DNA of 64,000 bases from Undaria pinnatifida (taxonomy: Eukaryota > Sar > Phaeophyceae > Laminariales > Alariaceae): NCBI GenBank assembly GCA_012845835.1, contig JABAKD010000023.1, forward strand, positions 14,744,202 through 14,808,201. Direction: 5' to 3'. The position numbers were made by a program, and so were the translations under genes. Shown one piece after another: positions 18,321 to 29,270 of this stretch (the stretch's first letter is position 1; every line of letters begins with the position of its first letter). The notes beneath the pieces were generated by a model. The model searched no databases. It saw only the letters and a program-made list of their open reading frames with translations, and had not been told where the DNA came from.

Positions 18321-19084
18321 CGATATAAAAAAACAAAACAAAACCAACCTGCAGGATACCAAAACCAACCTGCCGTGCGCACGCACGCAACTTTGAAAAA
18401 AACACTATCAGGTATCTGGTATTATGAAAGAAGGTTCGTATGACATCAGTCGTCGACGCATAGTCAACTAACTGAGTTTTTTCGGACCACCCGCAACAAA
18501 ATGTCATCATATCTTATTAGCTAGTGGGTAGGGTTACATCATTAAGCAGTTTGTTTAAACTAAGATGAGAGCTCCTACTAAACCCTTGATGACGCAGTTG
18601 AGATGTCTAACTAATGTACGAACACAATTCGTTTAACTGGGCAAAATTGTTAAACTACAGCACTGCCGCCGTGAATCATCCAGTAGTGTTAAACTATCTT
18701 AGCCATCAGAGCAACACAATCCCAACAACCAATGCCTGACGGGGGCAATTGAACACGCAGTAGTCGAGTATAGCTGTCAAACCACCAATCCGCAAGAAAG
18801 AGCCACAGCCGAGTACATCAATATTTCGCAAAATTTGTCCGATACCCAGCAGCACCATATATATCACGTGTTCACCAAACTGTATCTAGTGGACAGGCTA
18901 CTACCGGGATGTCTTACTAATGTACGCAAAAAAACGTCTTATTAATGTACGCATAAAAAATAAAGCAGTAAACCGCGGGACACCGAAACTAACCTGATGT
19001 GCGCAACCTCGTAAAACAGTACCTGGGTAGACGTGCTACGATAGCGGTAGCATTTTTTGGCCACCATTTTTTTTTGTGATCATC

Positions 19085-19290
19085 ATTTTTTACGCTCCGG
19101 CTCAACTCGTAACAGCTCAGCGACTTTCTGGACAAGCCGTGGTCACAGGTGTCTGCCCTCCCCCCCCCCCCGGTTACTTGCCTTCACATCTATCGCGCAT
19201 AGCGTTCAGCATTCCCAATTTTCAGCTACAACCGCTCGTCGATTTTCGTCGAACCATATTCCTGCGTGACGGGGCTCCTTAGCCGAAAAT
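19085..19290 (-). repeat. SINE C, 3' part
   Basis: Reverse-complement landmarks: TGGACAAGCCGTGGTCACAG, GGTTACTTGCCTTCA, ATCGCGCATAGCGTTCAGCA and GCTCGTCGATTTTCGTCGA. The tRNA-like head is missing. Confidence 0.75.
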
Positions 19291-19344
19291 CGTGATACGC
19301 TGACTTAATCATTCGATTCATTTGCGCAGCGGTCACAACGCTGA

Positions 19345-19600
19345 CATTCGTTCGTTTCATACACTACAACGAATAGCTATTTGGTTGTCACCTCCACGAA
19401 ATATGCTTTATGTTATGCGTGGGGGCGGAAGGGCTGCACTGCCCGCGTCCCCCGGCATGCATACGCCTTCCCTACCCCTATATAAAATAGCAGGAGGGAG
19501 GAGGGGAAGGGGGGGCGCTCCCTCCCTTTCTCGGCTTGCTTACGCCTCCCCCAACCACGCAAACGAAACGCGGTCGACGAGTGGGACGGATTCCTCCCCC
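19345..19600 (+). repeat. Direct repeat U, left copy
   Basis: GGGCTGCACTGCCC, ATGCATACGCCTTCCCTACC, a TATA-like CCTATATAAAATAG, AAGGGGGGGCGCTCC and ACGCGGTCGACGAGTGGGAC recur in order at 21160-21445. The pair brackets the minisatellite and retroposon I3. Confidence 0.7.
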
Positions 19601-19639
19601 ATCTTGTTGTTTGTGCGCAAACCGAAGACCAGTTCCAAC

Positions 19640-20163
19640 TCCGAGATTTCTAAAACGGACATGGAGTTCCGTTTCTAACGGCCCGTGCGATCGCGGACCT
19701 CCTTGGCCCATCGCTACTTATGCGTGGGTTTTCCGTCTCTAACTGCCCACTTATGTCGGGAACTCCCCACGATTGCTAAACGATTAATACTACCGTGATT
19801 CCGTTTCTAAATGCCTGTGAGATCGCAAATTTCACCGCTAATCCACCACGCCTTTGCGCGTGCTTTCGAGTGGTGCTACCGTTTCCAACGACCCGCTCAC
19901 GTCCGGGACCCACCTCGACGGCCAAACATCTACAACTGCAGTGATTCCGTTACTAAAGGCGCGTGCGATCGGGATTCGGGAACTCGACGGCCAAACGATT
20001 ATGAGCGTAGTGATTCCGGTTCTAACGGCCCGTGCGATCGGCATTAAGCCACCACTGATCGACCACTATGTGCTTGTGCTTTCGAGAGTTTTCCTGTTTC
20101 TTCCAGCCCGCATGGCCCGTTCATGCCGGGAACCCACCACGATTGTTAAACGATTGTGAAGGT
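19640..20163 (+). repeat. CTAACGGCCCGTGCGATCG minisatellite, left block
   Basis: About six imperfect units of CCGTTTCTAACGGCCCGTG, CGATCGGCATTA and GACGGCCAAACGATTA. The array is interrupted by retroposon I at 20164 and resumes at 20602-20800. Confidence 0.8.
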
Positions 20164-20589
20164 CCGAGGACCAACGCCCGAATGGGTAGGGTGGACCGTA
20201 ACTGGACCAAGTCCGGCGGAAGGCCATCTCCCATGGCCAGGGGTTTTGTTAGTGGGTGAGCTTGCGCAAGTCCCACACTACCCGGAAAGATGACATTCCG
20301 GGTGGCTATCTCCACCGAAACTGACCCTCAGGGGACAGGCCGGGTCGACATACACACGCACCCGTATACAACGGCAGCTTGCGCTGCCGGGGTTGTAACG
20401 AAGACCACTGATAGGGACAGCTCACGCTATACCTACAATGGGACTCGAAGGGTGCGCCAGCTAGCGTTGGGCTGCGAAAGCAACTGAGTTAAATCGACAC
20501 ACGACGCATATGAAAATACGCGGAAGTGTGGTGAGCTAAAGCTTTATTTTTCCTAATCCGCCGGAGGATAAAAAAAAAAAAAAAAAAAA
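20164..20589 (+). mobile_element. Retroposon I, full-length copy with 12-bp target duplication
   Basis: A 426-bp insertion with a poly-A tail (about 20570-20589). GATTGTGAAGGT stands immediately before (20152-20163) and after (20590-20601), the signature of L1-like target-primed reverse transcription. The 5' end is CCGAGGACCAACGCCC. Internal hairpins include CGGCAGCTTGCGCTGCCGG and GGACTTGGTCCAGTTACGG on the reverse strand. No ORF of useful length and no clear A/B box were found, so it is a short non-autonomous retroposon whose founder RNA is unknown. Confidence 0.9.
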
Positions 20590-20601
20590 GATTGTGAAGG
20601 T

Positions 20602-20800
20602 GTGATGATGCCATTTCTAACGGCCCGTGCGATCGGCATTATGCCATCGCTAATCGACCACCACCTACGCGCGTGCGCGTTCGGGTGGTTCCGTTTCTAA
20701 CGGCCCGTGCAATCGGGAACCCATCACGAAAGCCAAACGATTATTATATGTAATGATTCTGTTTCACACGGCCGGCGCGATTGGCATGAGCCGTCACTAA
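20602..20800 (+). repeat. CTAACGGCCCGTGCGATCG minisatellite, right block
   Basis: It continues the array of 19640-20163 after the retroposon: CCATTTCTAACGGCCCGTGC, TCCGTTTCTAACGGCCCGTG and GCCAAACGATTATTA. From 20800 to 21160 nothing was recognised. Confidence 0.8.
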
Positions 20801-21159
20801 TGGATCACTGCGTCCTCTTCCCCTCCGCTTGCCCATCCGCCGCGCAACATTGCAGGAGCGCGGATGGGAAAAAAACTACTTGACTCCCTGATGTCCCTTG
20901 CTCGGTGCCCCTGTCCTCTTTGAACAGCTCATGCAGAGCCTCGCCGGCTAGCTATCTCTCCTGGTTACTACTTTGCACCGACGACTCCCCGCTTCACACA
21001 GCTCTATAGTTGCCTGCTGGCATCTGACCTTCGTTGTTTCTCTGTATCATAAACATCTGGAACTTTCCTTTCATCTCTATTATTGCCCCGTACCAGACCT
21101 CCTTTCTTCCTGCATGCAAAACTCCCGAAATTCTCGTTCTGTCACTGGTCTATCTTTCT

Positions 21160-21445
21160 ACGCGTTACCTCTCAATAGACTACAACATTATCAATGGGTT
21201 GTCACTCCTACGAAACATGCTCTCATGTTAATTGAAGAAGCCGAAACGGTGTGTGGGGGGGGAGGGGCTGCACTGCCCCCGTCCCCATCGCATGCGTACG
21301 CCTCCCCTACCCCTATAAAATAACAGGTGGAGAAGGGGGGGGGGCGCTCCTTCCCTTTCCCCACTCGCGTACGCCTCTCCCATCCACACCAAACAAAACG
21401 CGATCGACCTCCCTACCGGTCGCGCTCCGCTAGTGGGACGCCTTC
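21160..21445 (+). repeat. Direct repeat U, right copy
   Basis: It matches 19345-19600, including GGTTGTCACTCCTACGAAA, GCTGCACTGCCC, CCTATAAAATAACAGG and CGCTCCTTCCCTTTCC. From 21445 to 21870 no gene or repeat was recognised. Confidence 0.7.
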
Positions 21446-21876
21446 CCTCACGCCACAACGGTTTCCCCACCCCTCCATCTGGAAATCTGCAGGGACCGTT
21501 TGGGCAGAGAGGAACCTTAATGGGCAGAGCGGGACGCATAGTAGATTACCGAGCAGAGTGAAACCCATAGTATGCGGCCCCTTCTAGTCTCTTGTATTCC
21601 GGATAAAAGACATATAACTGGCATCAGGTATGTATTATAGTACACCAGGTACCTTGCACTGGGTTGATCACGTCCTTCGACAGCGGGAAACAGTTGAAAA
21701 ATAAAACTAAAATAAAATAAATTAAACAACGACACCATAAACGGGTAACTATATAACGAACTACTGCTGTTTGTAGGTTTGCTTTACTCGACCAGCCGTT
21801 CAAAGCTGCCTGTTGAGTATTTTCTCTGTGTCGATCCTGCAATTGCACATATAATTGTACATATACGATATATCAC

Positions 21877-22406
21877 CCCCCCCCCCCCTCTTGCTCTCCC
21901 TTACTCAAACGCCCCACCAAATATCGAAATCCGCCACATTAATGAACACTTCACGCACAGGATATCACCTCATTATCTTTCGAGAGCCATCCATGCCGCT
22001 GTGTCCCCCCCCCCCCCCCCGCCTCGAACGCCCCCTTCTTCCTCATCACCCGCACCATCGCCTAGACCTAGCACCACACGTATAACAAACCCCTCACCTG
22101 AAGCCCTTCCTCCCCCCCCCACACCCCGCCCCCCCCCCGCCCCCACACCCCCCACCTCCCCCCCAACCCATCCCAACCCAACCCCATCGAACACTCCACC
22201 CTCTCTTTACTCACTGATTGTACGACTTACCCCAGGATATATATGATAAACTGATGTATTATTTCCAAAACCGTCACATTTATCCCCTCAAAAAAATGTA
22301 TAGTTTCCAGGCACATATTGAGCTGCCCCCCCCGCCCCCCCCCCCCCCGCCCCAACCCCCCCCCCGCCCCCAATAATATACTGGTGCCAAAACCGTCAGA
22401 TTTATC
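21877..22406 (+). repeat. Family A copy with multiple poly-C tracts
   Basis: It carries CAAACGCCCCACCAAATATC, a block resembling 961-1160 (GATATCACCTCATTATCTTT, ATCCATGCCGCTG) and several C10-C20 runs, as in the cluster at 1-1640. Confidence 0.85.
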
Positions 22407-22850
22407 CCCTCGAAAGGATTAATAGCTTACATGCACAAATTGCCCCCTTTCCCCCCCCCCCCCCCCCCCCCCCCCCTCCAAACCCGCTCGCTTTTGATCA
22501 AAACCAGGCCCCCACGTCCTTCAAAACTCCGCCCCACCCCCCTCACCGGTTATTCGACTTACAAGATTCACTTGATAAAAGCATACATTTCCCTTCACAG
22601 CTGTCAGATTTTGACCCCCTCAGAAACGGGTTTTATAGTTTCCGCGCACAGACTGACTAAAATCATCCTGTTGACCCTGATAGCTACACTGTAGTTGTAA
22701 GGGGAGTCGCCGACCTATATCCTTAATGAGGACACACAACTCGTAATGCGCGCGATCGGAGTATCACACACAGCTTGCGAAGATGAGTTTCGACGAAATC
22801 TTCGATCTCACAGCTGGAGTGTATTTTCATTTTTTATAATATCATTCAGA
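22407..22850 (+). repeat. Family A, young copy 1
   Basis: It is nearly identical over about 440 bp to 51047-51481. The main difference is the length of the C run (about 35 here, 9 there). It ends GGAGTGTATTTTCATTTTTT. Its tail also forms an inverted pair with 23212-23437. Confidence 0.88.
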
Positions 22851-22964
22851 GCTACCCGTGCCCAAAAGAGGCACAAAATATTCGTTCTTCCATAAACATA
22901 ACCGTCGCATTGTGTATCGTTTTGCGTACCGGCGTGAATAGCCAGCCCTGATACGTACGTTGTT

Positions 22965-23110
22965 GTAGTTGTTGTTCTCATATTAACTCAAGTAATCGAG
23001 TACGTGGGCACAGGACAGCCTCCAGTCACTCCGGAGTGGAACAACACCAGGAAACCAAAAGTGGTATCGTACACGCATACTCGTGTACCATAGCTAAAAC
23101 AACTTATGCA
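22965..23110 (-). repeat. Retroposon J, copy 1
   Basis: Read on the minus strand: a CTCCGGAGTGACTGGAGG hairpin, CTGTGCCCACG in place of CTGTGACCACGG, ATTACTTGAGTTAATATGAG, then an (AAC)n-like tail. It sits between the two inverted A tails. Confidence 0.7.
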
Positions 23111-23211
23111 TCCGCCAAAAAAGATACGTAAGCACCAGGAACCCTGGGGGCTAATGTCGTGACCAAACAACGTATTCGCTTCGACCGACCCGAGGTATAT
23201 ATATTATAAAA

Positions 23212-23437
23212 ATTAAAATACACTCCAGCTGTGAGATCGAAGATTTCGTCGAAACTCATCTTTGCAAGCTGTGTGTGATACTCCGATCGCGCGCATTACG
23301 AGTTGTGTGTCCTCATTAAGGATATAGGTCGGCGACTCCCCTTACAACTACAGTGTAGCTATCAGGGTCAACAGGATGATTTGAGTCAGGCTGTGCGCGG
23401 AAACTATAAAACCCGTTTCTGAGGGGGACAAAATCTG
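23212..23437 (-). repeat. Family A tail in inverted orientation
   Basis: It is the reverse complement of 22612-22837 with few differences: ATTTCGTCGAAACTCATCTT, GATACTCCGATCGCGCGC and ACCCGTTTCTGAGGGGGAC. Confidence 0.85.
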
Positions 23438-23484
23438 ATATATATAACAATGCCATCCTTAGCCAGTTCCTAGGGTCTGCTAGT

Positions 23485-23690
23485 ATGACATTTTTCTTTC
23501 TCTTCTTTTTCTATTTCTTTTTTCTTTTTTCTCTTCTTCTTTCCTTCCTTTCTTTTCTTGTCTTTTCTTGCTTTTCTTGTCTTTTTCTTCTCTTTGCTTG
23601 CCTTTTTCGTCTTGTTTCGTTTTTCTTGTCTTTTCTTTCCTTTCCTTTATCTTCTTTTCTTTTCTTTGTTTCTTTTTCTCCAATTGACTT
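23485..23690 (+). repeat. Polypyrimidine tract
   Basis: Over 200 bases of almost pure T and C (TTTTCTTGTCTTTTC-like). Open frames on either strand here are low-complexity (Lys/Glu or Phe/Leu/Ser) and are not genes. Confidence 0.9.
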
Positions 23691-23838
23691 ATGCCTGTCG
23701 TGCGTATGCGTAGTGATAGATACTCGTACGTGTAATATATACGTGATAGTCTTACTTGGGTGGCAATCGGAATATTTGGTTTCTCCAGGCGTGAGTGAGT
23801 AGTGAGACGTCGTATGCACCGGCCTGGACCTGGCACAT

Positions 23839-25541
23839 GAGCGATGGCCGAAATCGGGTACACCCGATTGACCTATGGCCGTTATCGGGTACCCCTCGAA
23901 CACACTGTCCCACAACGACTCAGGACGACATCTCATTGGTCGAAACCACACCACATCCGAACGCAGCCGCATGTCCATCGGGTGTACCCGATTGTGGCTG
24001 AACAAGTCCTCGACATGTACCCGACTCGCATACAAGCTACCCGATTATGGCCGGACTACTCGACCACCAGCCCACACGCACACACGCACGCGCAGCGGGC
24101 GCGAACTCGCGGCACGTCAAGAGGCGGGGCATTGTTTGTTCCTCCGTCTCGGAGCTCTTTTTTTCCCGATATCTTTTTCCGGAGCTCTTTTTTGTGGACC
24201 TTGAAGTCGCAGTTAGGCCATTTCTTACGCAGTCGGATACCGCCAGTCGAAAACGGCCCTTTTCGACTGTATTCTTCTGGTACTTCTTATTAACGTCAGT
24301 CGAGCCGATTTCTTGTTCTTATCGTCAGTCGAGCCGACTTTATAGTTTTGGTGCTCTTCCTAGAGGCGGTTGGTGTGAGGGAGTACTGCTGTACAGCAGT
24401 CGAAATCGGTTGGCAGCTCTGCGCTTCGCGCTTTCTTCGCGAGCAACGGCTCGACGAACCCTCGTCCCAGCGAGTTGGTGGCTTTGGGCTTAGCCGAAAG
24501 CCGCCAAAAAAAGCCACGTTTGTGGATTTGCACTCAGCCGAGAGCCGCCAAAGCTACAGCAGCCGCAGCGGTTGTTGGCAGCATGGGATCAAGACGCGCG
24601 CTGCTGCCGTCGTGTGATACACGCTGCTGGCGAGCAAAACTAGGAATGCGCCACGCTGACTTGCTGCGAGAAGCAATAGCTGGGATAGCGAAGCCAGCGT
24701 CAACGCCTTGTATGGTACTGCGGTGTGGTACCTGGTATGGGTGTGTGGCCGTGTGGGTGTGTGTTTGGTGGTGGGATGAGCGATGCGATCGGTTCAAAAA
24801 ACACGTAAAAAACTTTTTCGACTGAGATTTTTGACTGGAGTATCCAGTCGGAATTCTCAGTCAAAAACAGTTTAGTCAAAAAAGCCCTTTTTCGGCTGCG
24901 TAAGAAAGCTCGATTTGGGCTTCAGTCGAAAACACATCCGACTGCGTAAGAAAAGGCCTTAGCACCCCTTGACCTCTCGTCTGCTGTACAGCAGTACTCC
25001 CTCACACCAACCGCCTCCAGGAAGAGCACCAAAACTATAAAGTCGGCTCGACTGACGATAAGAACAAGAAATCGGCTCGACTGACGTTAAGAAGAAGTAC
25101 CAGAAGAATACAGTCGACAAGGGCCGTTTTCGACTGGCGGTATCCGACTGCGTAAGAAATGGCCTAACTGCGACTTCAAGGTCCACAAAAAAGAGCTCCG
25201 GAAAAAGACGTCCGGAAAAAAAGAGCTCCGAGACGGAGGAACAAACAATGCCCCGCCTCCTGACGTGCCGCGAGTTCGAGCCCGCTGCGCGTGCGTGTGT
25301 GCGTGTGGGCTGGTGGTCGAGTAGTCCGGCCATAATCGGGTAGCTTGTGTGCGAGTCGGGTACATGTCGAGGACTTGTTCAGCCATAATCGGGTACACCC
25401 GATGGACATGCGGCTGCGTTCGGATGCGGTGTGATTTCGACCAATGAGATGTCGTCCTGAGTCGTTGTGGGACAGTGTGTTCAAGGGGTACCCGATAACG
25501 GCCATAGGTCAATCGGGTGTACCCGATTTCGGCCATCGCTC
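23839..25541. mobile_element. Mutator-like foldback element, 561-bp TIRs
   Basis: Positions 23839-24399 recur as the reverse complement at 24981-25541 with very few mismatches. Ends are GAGCGATGGCCGAAATCGGG. A 9-bp duplication, CTGGCACAT, flanks it exactly (23830-23838 and 25542-25550). Long TIRs with a 9-bp duplication are typical of Mutator-like (MULE) elements. The arms contain repeated GGGTACACCCGAT and CGACTGCGTAAGAAA words. The 581-bp centre has a GCCAAAGCTACAGCAGCCGC-like GC-rich stretch and more GACTGCGTAAGAAA words, but no transposase. The element is therefore non-autonomous, and the near-identity of its arms suggests a young insertion. Confidence 0.92.
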
Positions 25542-25599
25542 CTGGCACATCGTCGACTGACTCCCGACTTCACTTTTATATGTTTCTGGTAGAGGCATG

Positions 25600-25730
25600 A
25601 ATTGCGTCAGCTGTGATATATGCGTGTACCACCTTGGGTTGTGTGTTTTTTTCCCTGGGGTATTCCTCAGCTCCAGAGTGACTGGAGCCTGTCCTGTGAC
25701 CACGGACTTGATTATGCGAGTTAATGTGAG

Positions 25731-25785
<55 letters not shown>

Positions 25786-25790
25786 TATAT
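25600..25790 (+). repeat. Retroposon J copy 2 with (AAC)18 tail
   Basis: CTCCAGAGTGACTGGAG hairpin, CCTGTCCTGTGACCACGGAC, TTGATTATGCGAGTTAATGT, then GAG and about 18 AAC units (25731-25784). The tail lies at the 3' end, as in a retroposon. From 25791 to 26690 no gene or repeat was recognised. Confidence 0.85.
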
Positions 25791-26725
25791 ACTCCGAGTA
25801 CATACGTGCGTGGGCGATACTCGATGAGCCGTTCAAAGTTAAGTTTTTGAGCATTTTGTTTGCGCCGATATTGAGATTGCAGCAGCAGTCAGCGCTTCGG
25901 TCCGCAGCACTAAACGATTTGCGCGTATATTCGAGGTAATACATTAATAACACGATGCTAAGATCACAGCTACGGGTCCGCAACATTGCGCTGCCGGGCG
26001 GAAAAACACATTAAAATGCTTCTGCACAGCACACAGGATACAGTAGATGGCTGTATTTTGTTCTAGTCTCGCGCTCCGGCATCGTCAGCTTTGTTACGCG
26101 TGTACGTAGGTACCTGCTACCCTGGGTTTTGATTTCGGGCTTTTATCACCGAACCACAAAGTTCGTTTCGATCGACCCTTGCTGCGTCGGATGGTCTTGG
26201 AATCGCGTTGCCTTAGCGTTGCGCGTCAACGCAGAACCTTGCGTTGGGTTGAACTTTTTTAAATACGCGTACTCGTATGTTGTTTTTAATAAGTGTACTC
26301 GTATACCTGACGCTGGGTTGAACAAGCTATGCATGCATGCGCGGAAATATGGACAAGAAAAAAAGCCGAACACACTGCAAAAACAAAGAATGTCACCTGC
26401 TGGAATGAAACACGAACTGCGCTAAGTAGGGTGGCCAACGAAATAGTGTCGTATCAGCGACCGTTCGGCAAATCGGCAAACATGAAAAAAAAGAAGCGTC
26501 ATCGGTCAGATCAAGATTTTCGTCAACCACCATCCTGACACTTGGTACCTGGTACACATGATGAAATATTTTGAAATATTTCACGTGAAATAATTGCAAG
26601 CTGTACGATAACGGTGTGTATGTGATATATTTTTCCAGCGCACAGCGCACTAAAATGAAGTGTTGGGGTTCGCTTGCAAAAAAAGCGCACCAATAACCCC
26701 CACAGGTGCCCAAGGACTCGATTGA

Positions 26726-27409
26726 CACAATAGGAATAAAGCAACAACATCATCAGCAGCAACATCAACACCATCCACAGAAACAACAACCACAAGCACA
26801 AGCACCACCGCCGCCACAACCACGAGCACCACCACCACCAAGAGCAACACCGACATCAACATAGCGATCACCGCAACCACCACAAGCAACACCACCGCCA
26901 CCAACTGCAACCAACAACACGACCACCACAACCACTACCAGCAGCAGCAGCACAACAGCCAACAACACCACCACCGCCACTACCACCCCAACATGGCAAC
27001 CTCAACCACAACAATCCAAGATTTCGCAATGGAGCTATCGGGGCAAGACAATTGGCTCTGTGTCATCTACACGAAAGGATGCTCCGAAGACGCGAATCTC
27101 GAGCAACTCTGTCTGGAAATCGGCGACCTACATCAAACCGGCGGACTTTGTATTGTGGCCAACATCGACGATCTCCATAACATGGCCATCCTGAATAGCA
27201 CGGTGGAGGTAGCCAACACCTACAATGCTCCGATATTTTCTATCAGTTTGGGCGAGGAAGAGTTACCGGACGGGGCTGTTAGGTCCGCCGATCATGCTCA
27301 GGTTAGCAGCACCGCGTGGGGTGGTGGGGGGGAGGGAGACCAGTACGCGTTTGTAACCGAGGTGTTGACCGAGATCCTTGTCATTCTTCGGAGACGGCGC
27401 CGCGGCTGA
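26726..27409 (+). CDS. Unassigned protein with Thr/Ser- and His/Gln-rich N-terminus
   Basis: The frame is open from a TGA at 26723 to the stop at 27407-27409 (227 codons). The first ATG is at 26993 and would give 138 residues. The part before that ATG is a triplet-rich tract coding first Thr/Ser/Ala, then Asn/His/Gln. The 3' part is a non-repetitive, acidic, protein-like sequence. It starts MATSTTTIQDFAMELSG, includes YTKGCSEDANLEQLCLEIGD and IFSISLGEEELPDGA, and ends in a short Arg run. There is no known domain, signal peptide or membrane segment. The tract resembles the (CAA)n tail of retroposon J (GACTCGATTGACACAAT just upstream), so the N-terminus may be an exonised retroposon tail. It could also be a 3' exon of a longer gene. 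Confidence 0.4.
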   Translation, partial: HNRNKATTSSAATSTPSTETTTTSTSTTAATTTSTTTTKSNTDINIAITATTTSNTTATNCNQQHDHHNHYQQQQHNSQQHHHRHYHPNMATSTTTIQDFAMELSGQDNWLCVIYTKGCSEDANLEQLCLEIGDLHQTGGLCIVANIDDLHNMAILNSTVEVANTYNAPIFSISLGEEELPDGAVRSADHAQVSSTAWGGGGEGDQYAFVTEVLTEILVILRRRRRG

Positions 27410-28490
27410 TCGATTGATTGAGTCACCCATACGTCGTTGAGGGATGGATTGATTGATCCATTTCGTTTCGGGTTTCGTTTGTTCGAAGCAGTAGTTTTCG
27501 CTCGTACGAATTGGGTCGCTATGGGTCGTTTTCCTTCGTTTCGGCTCAGTTTAGTTCGTGTTTTCGGGGCGGTGGGCCGGGAGAAGCAGTGAAAGATGAT
27601 TTCACTTTTTTCGTGACAAAAACCCATAAAAAAAGAAAACCTCGAAAGACGCCCGGAATTTCAGATTGGTTGATCGATTGACTGGCCGATCGATTCAATC
27701 ATTAATTCATACATGCAGTTGGATTCATTGTTGGCTCGATTTTGTCTTATTTTATTTTGGGAGGGAGGGGCGGGCAAGAGAGGGCATCATTCGGTTCGTT
27801 TTTGGCTTGATGCTGTTTTGTTGTATTAGGCGGGGAGGGGGGGTGATGAAATCAATTTTGTATCGTACGACGTCCGTTACAAACAGGTTAAAGGGGACGC
27901 GCGCTACACTGTTGTTTTCGTCGAAATGCAAATCGTGTTTTTTCGCGTTTTTTTTTGCACGCCTACTGTAAAACATGGGTTGGTTCGGCGGGTTACCCTT
28001 TCTGCTCACTCCAAATTAGTTTTGGGGAGAGGATTTTCGGAAACAAAAAAGGTGGACCTCTACCACCGTACGTAGCATGCGTCGGGAGAAATTCTCAAAA
28101 CGTCTTGATAAAAAAACGTCGGGTGATTGGCCGATACTGGGTTTCGTTTTGTTTTCTTTTCTTCTTGGTGCTGTTTTTGGAAATTGCACCCACTTTGTAG
28201 GGAACAAAAAACCTGTTTGTATATAAAATCGTTTCACATACATATGCCCGTTAGTGGGCTGTGAGCGACTCTCATCTTCGCAAGCGGCGTGACACTCCGG
28301 CCTTTTTGCAGAGAAAAGGGTGTTACTCGATGAAGTCGAATTACTCTATTGGGGCTAGTTGGGGCATCGTCGCAGCGTCATTAGCTACAAGCAGATGAAA
28401 CGAATTCCTTGAAGTTCTCTAAAAAAAGGACGACGTAGTGGCTGATTGATTGGAATTTCGTTTTGTATACTCGGCATCCCCGATAGAGTA
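27410..28490. other. Stretch without a recognised gene
   Basis: It is rich in TTGATTGATT/GATCGATT words near 27405-27460 and 27660-27700, with GGGAGGGGGGG near 27830. It could be a 3' UTR or intergenic. No ORF, splice pattern or known repeat was supported, apart from a CTCATCTTCGCAAGC-like A-tail scrap at 28270. Confidence 0.4.
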
Positions 28491-28499
28491 GTAGGCGAA

Positions 28500-28690
28500 T
28501 CTCGTCCCTAGTAAAAAAGCCAAAGGCGGTGGGTTCAAGTCTCACCGAGTGCATCGTACGTGGTGCTTGCTCGTAGGGACTTTCCTTGCAAAAACGTAAG
28601 GAGCGAAAACCGCGAGAGCGTGGGTTTGCAAAATTCGTCGAAAGAAAGCCGACGAGCACAAACAGCTGAAAGTGATACAAACAAAAAAAA
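28500..28690 (+). repeat. SINE C, 5' part with tRNA-like B box
   Basis: GGGTTCAAGTCTCACCGAG (B-box-like, 28527), GTAGGGACTTTCCTTGCA, CGCGAGAGCGTGGGTTTGCA and GACGAGCACAAACAGCTGAA match copies at 36020 and 44878. The TGTGACCACGG part is missing. Confidence 0.7.
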
Positions 28691-28744
28691 ATGCCCAGGG
28701 GGATAGGGGCTGGGCCGAACAATCAAGGATACATAGCTGGCAAC

Positions 28745-28860
28745 CAAAGCTACTGCTGCTGTATTATTCCCTTTGGGTATTCTTCCACTCCAAGAGTGAC
28801 TGGAACCTGTCCTGTGAACACGGACTGGATTATTCGAATTAAGGGAGAACAACTCTAGTT
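28745..28860 (+). repeat. Retroposon J, copy 3
   Basis: CACTCCAAGAGTGACTGGA, ACCTGTCCTGTGAACACGGA, CTGGATTATTCGAATTAAGG, GAGAACAAC. The tail is very short. Confidence 0.75.
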
Positions 28861-28972
28861 TTTTATTTTCATTTTCATGGGAGGAGCTGCCAAATCTTCC
28901 ACGTGGGAGCTTCACAGGCCACTCGCTGTCAACCATTCGCAACCAATGTCGCATCGTTATCATTGTATCATG

Positions 28973-29265
28973 GTTGTTGTTGTTGTTGTTGTTGTTGTTG
29001 TTGCTGTGTCACGTTAACTCGTGTCAAACATCTAGAGTCCGTGGTCACACAAAAGTGCCGGAGCCCTAGGAAGATCCGACAAACCAAATGAAATCAAAAT
29101 TGGTTCGGGAAATACTATGCTTTCCCGCCTAAAAACGCACGATACGAAGAAGGCGCACAAGTGAAATGATCCAATGTGCAAACTGAACTCACATGGCCGC
29201 GGGTATCCACTCAACTACGGCATTCGTAGAGTTCCTCCGTTCCCACAACTAACCAACTCGCGGCT
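28973..29265 (-). repeat. Retroposon G, copy with (CAA)n tail
   Basis: A (TTG)n run at 28973-29003 is the tail of a minus-strand copy. It is followed by CACGTTAACTCGTGTCAAAC, AGTCCGTGGTCACACAAAAG, CTAGGAAGATCCGACAAACC and TTTCCCGCCTAAAAACGCAC. It stops at CTCGCGGCTAAAAACTG, where the next copy begins. Confidence 0.8.
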
Positions 29266-29270
29266 AAAAA

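Noticed and set aside
23480..24035. Long Lys/Glu-rich and Phe/Leu-rich frames
   Set aside because: They are translations of a polypyrimidine tract and of the foldback arm.
25576..25986. Cys-rich frame and antisense poly-Thr frame
   Set aside because: Both read the (AAC)18 tail of retroposon J.
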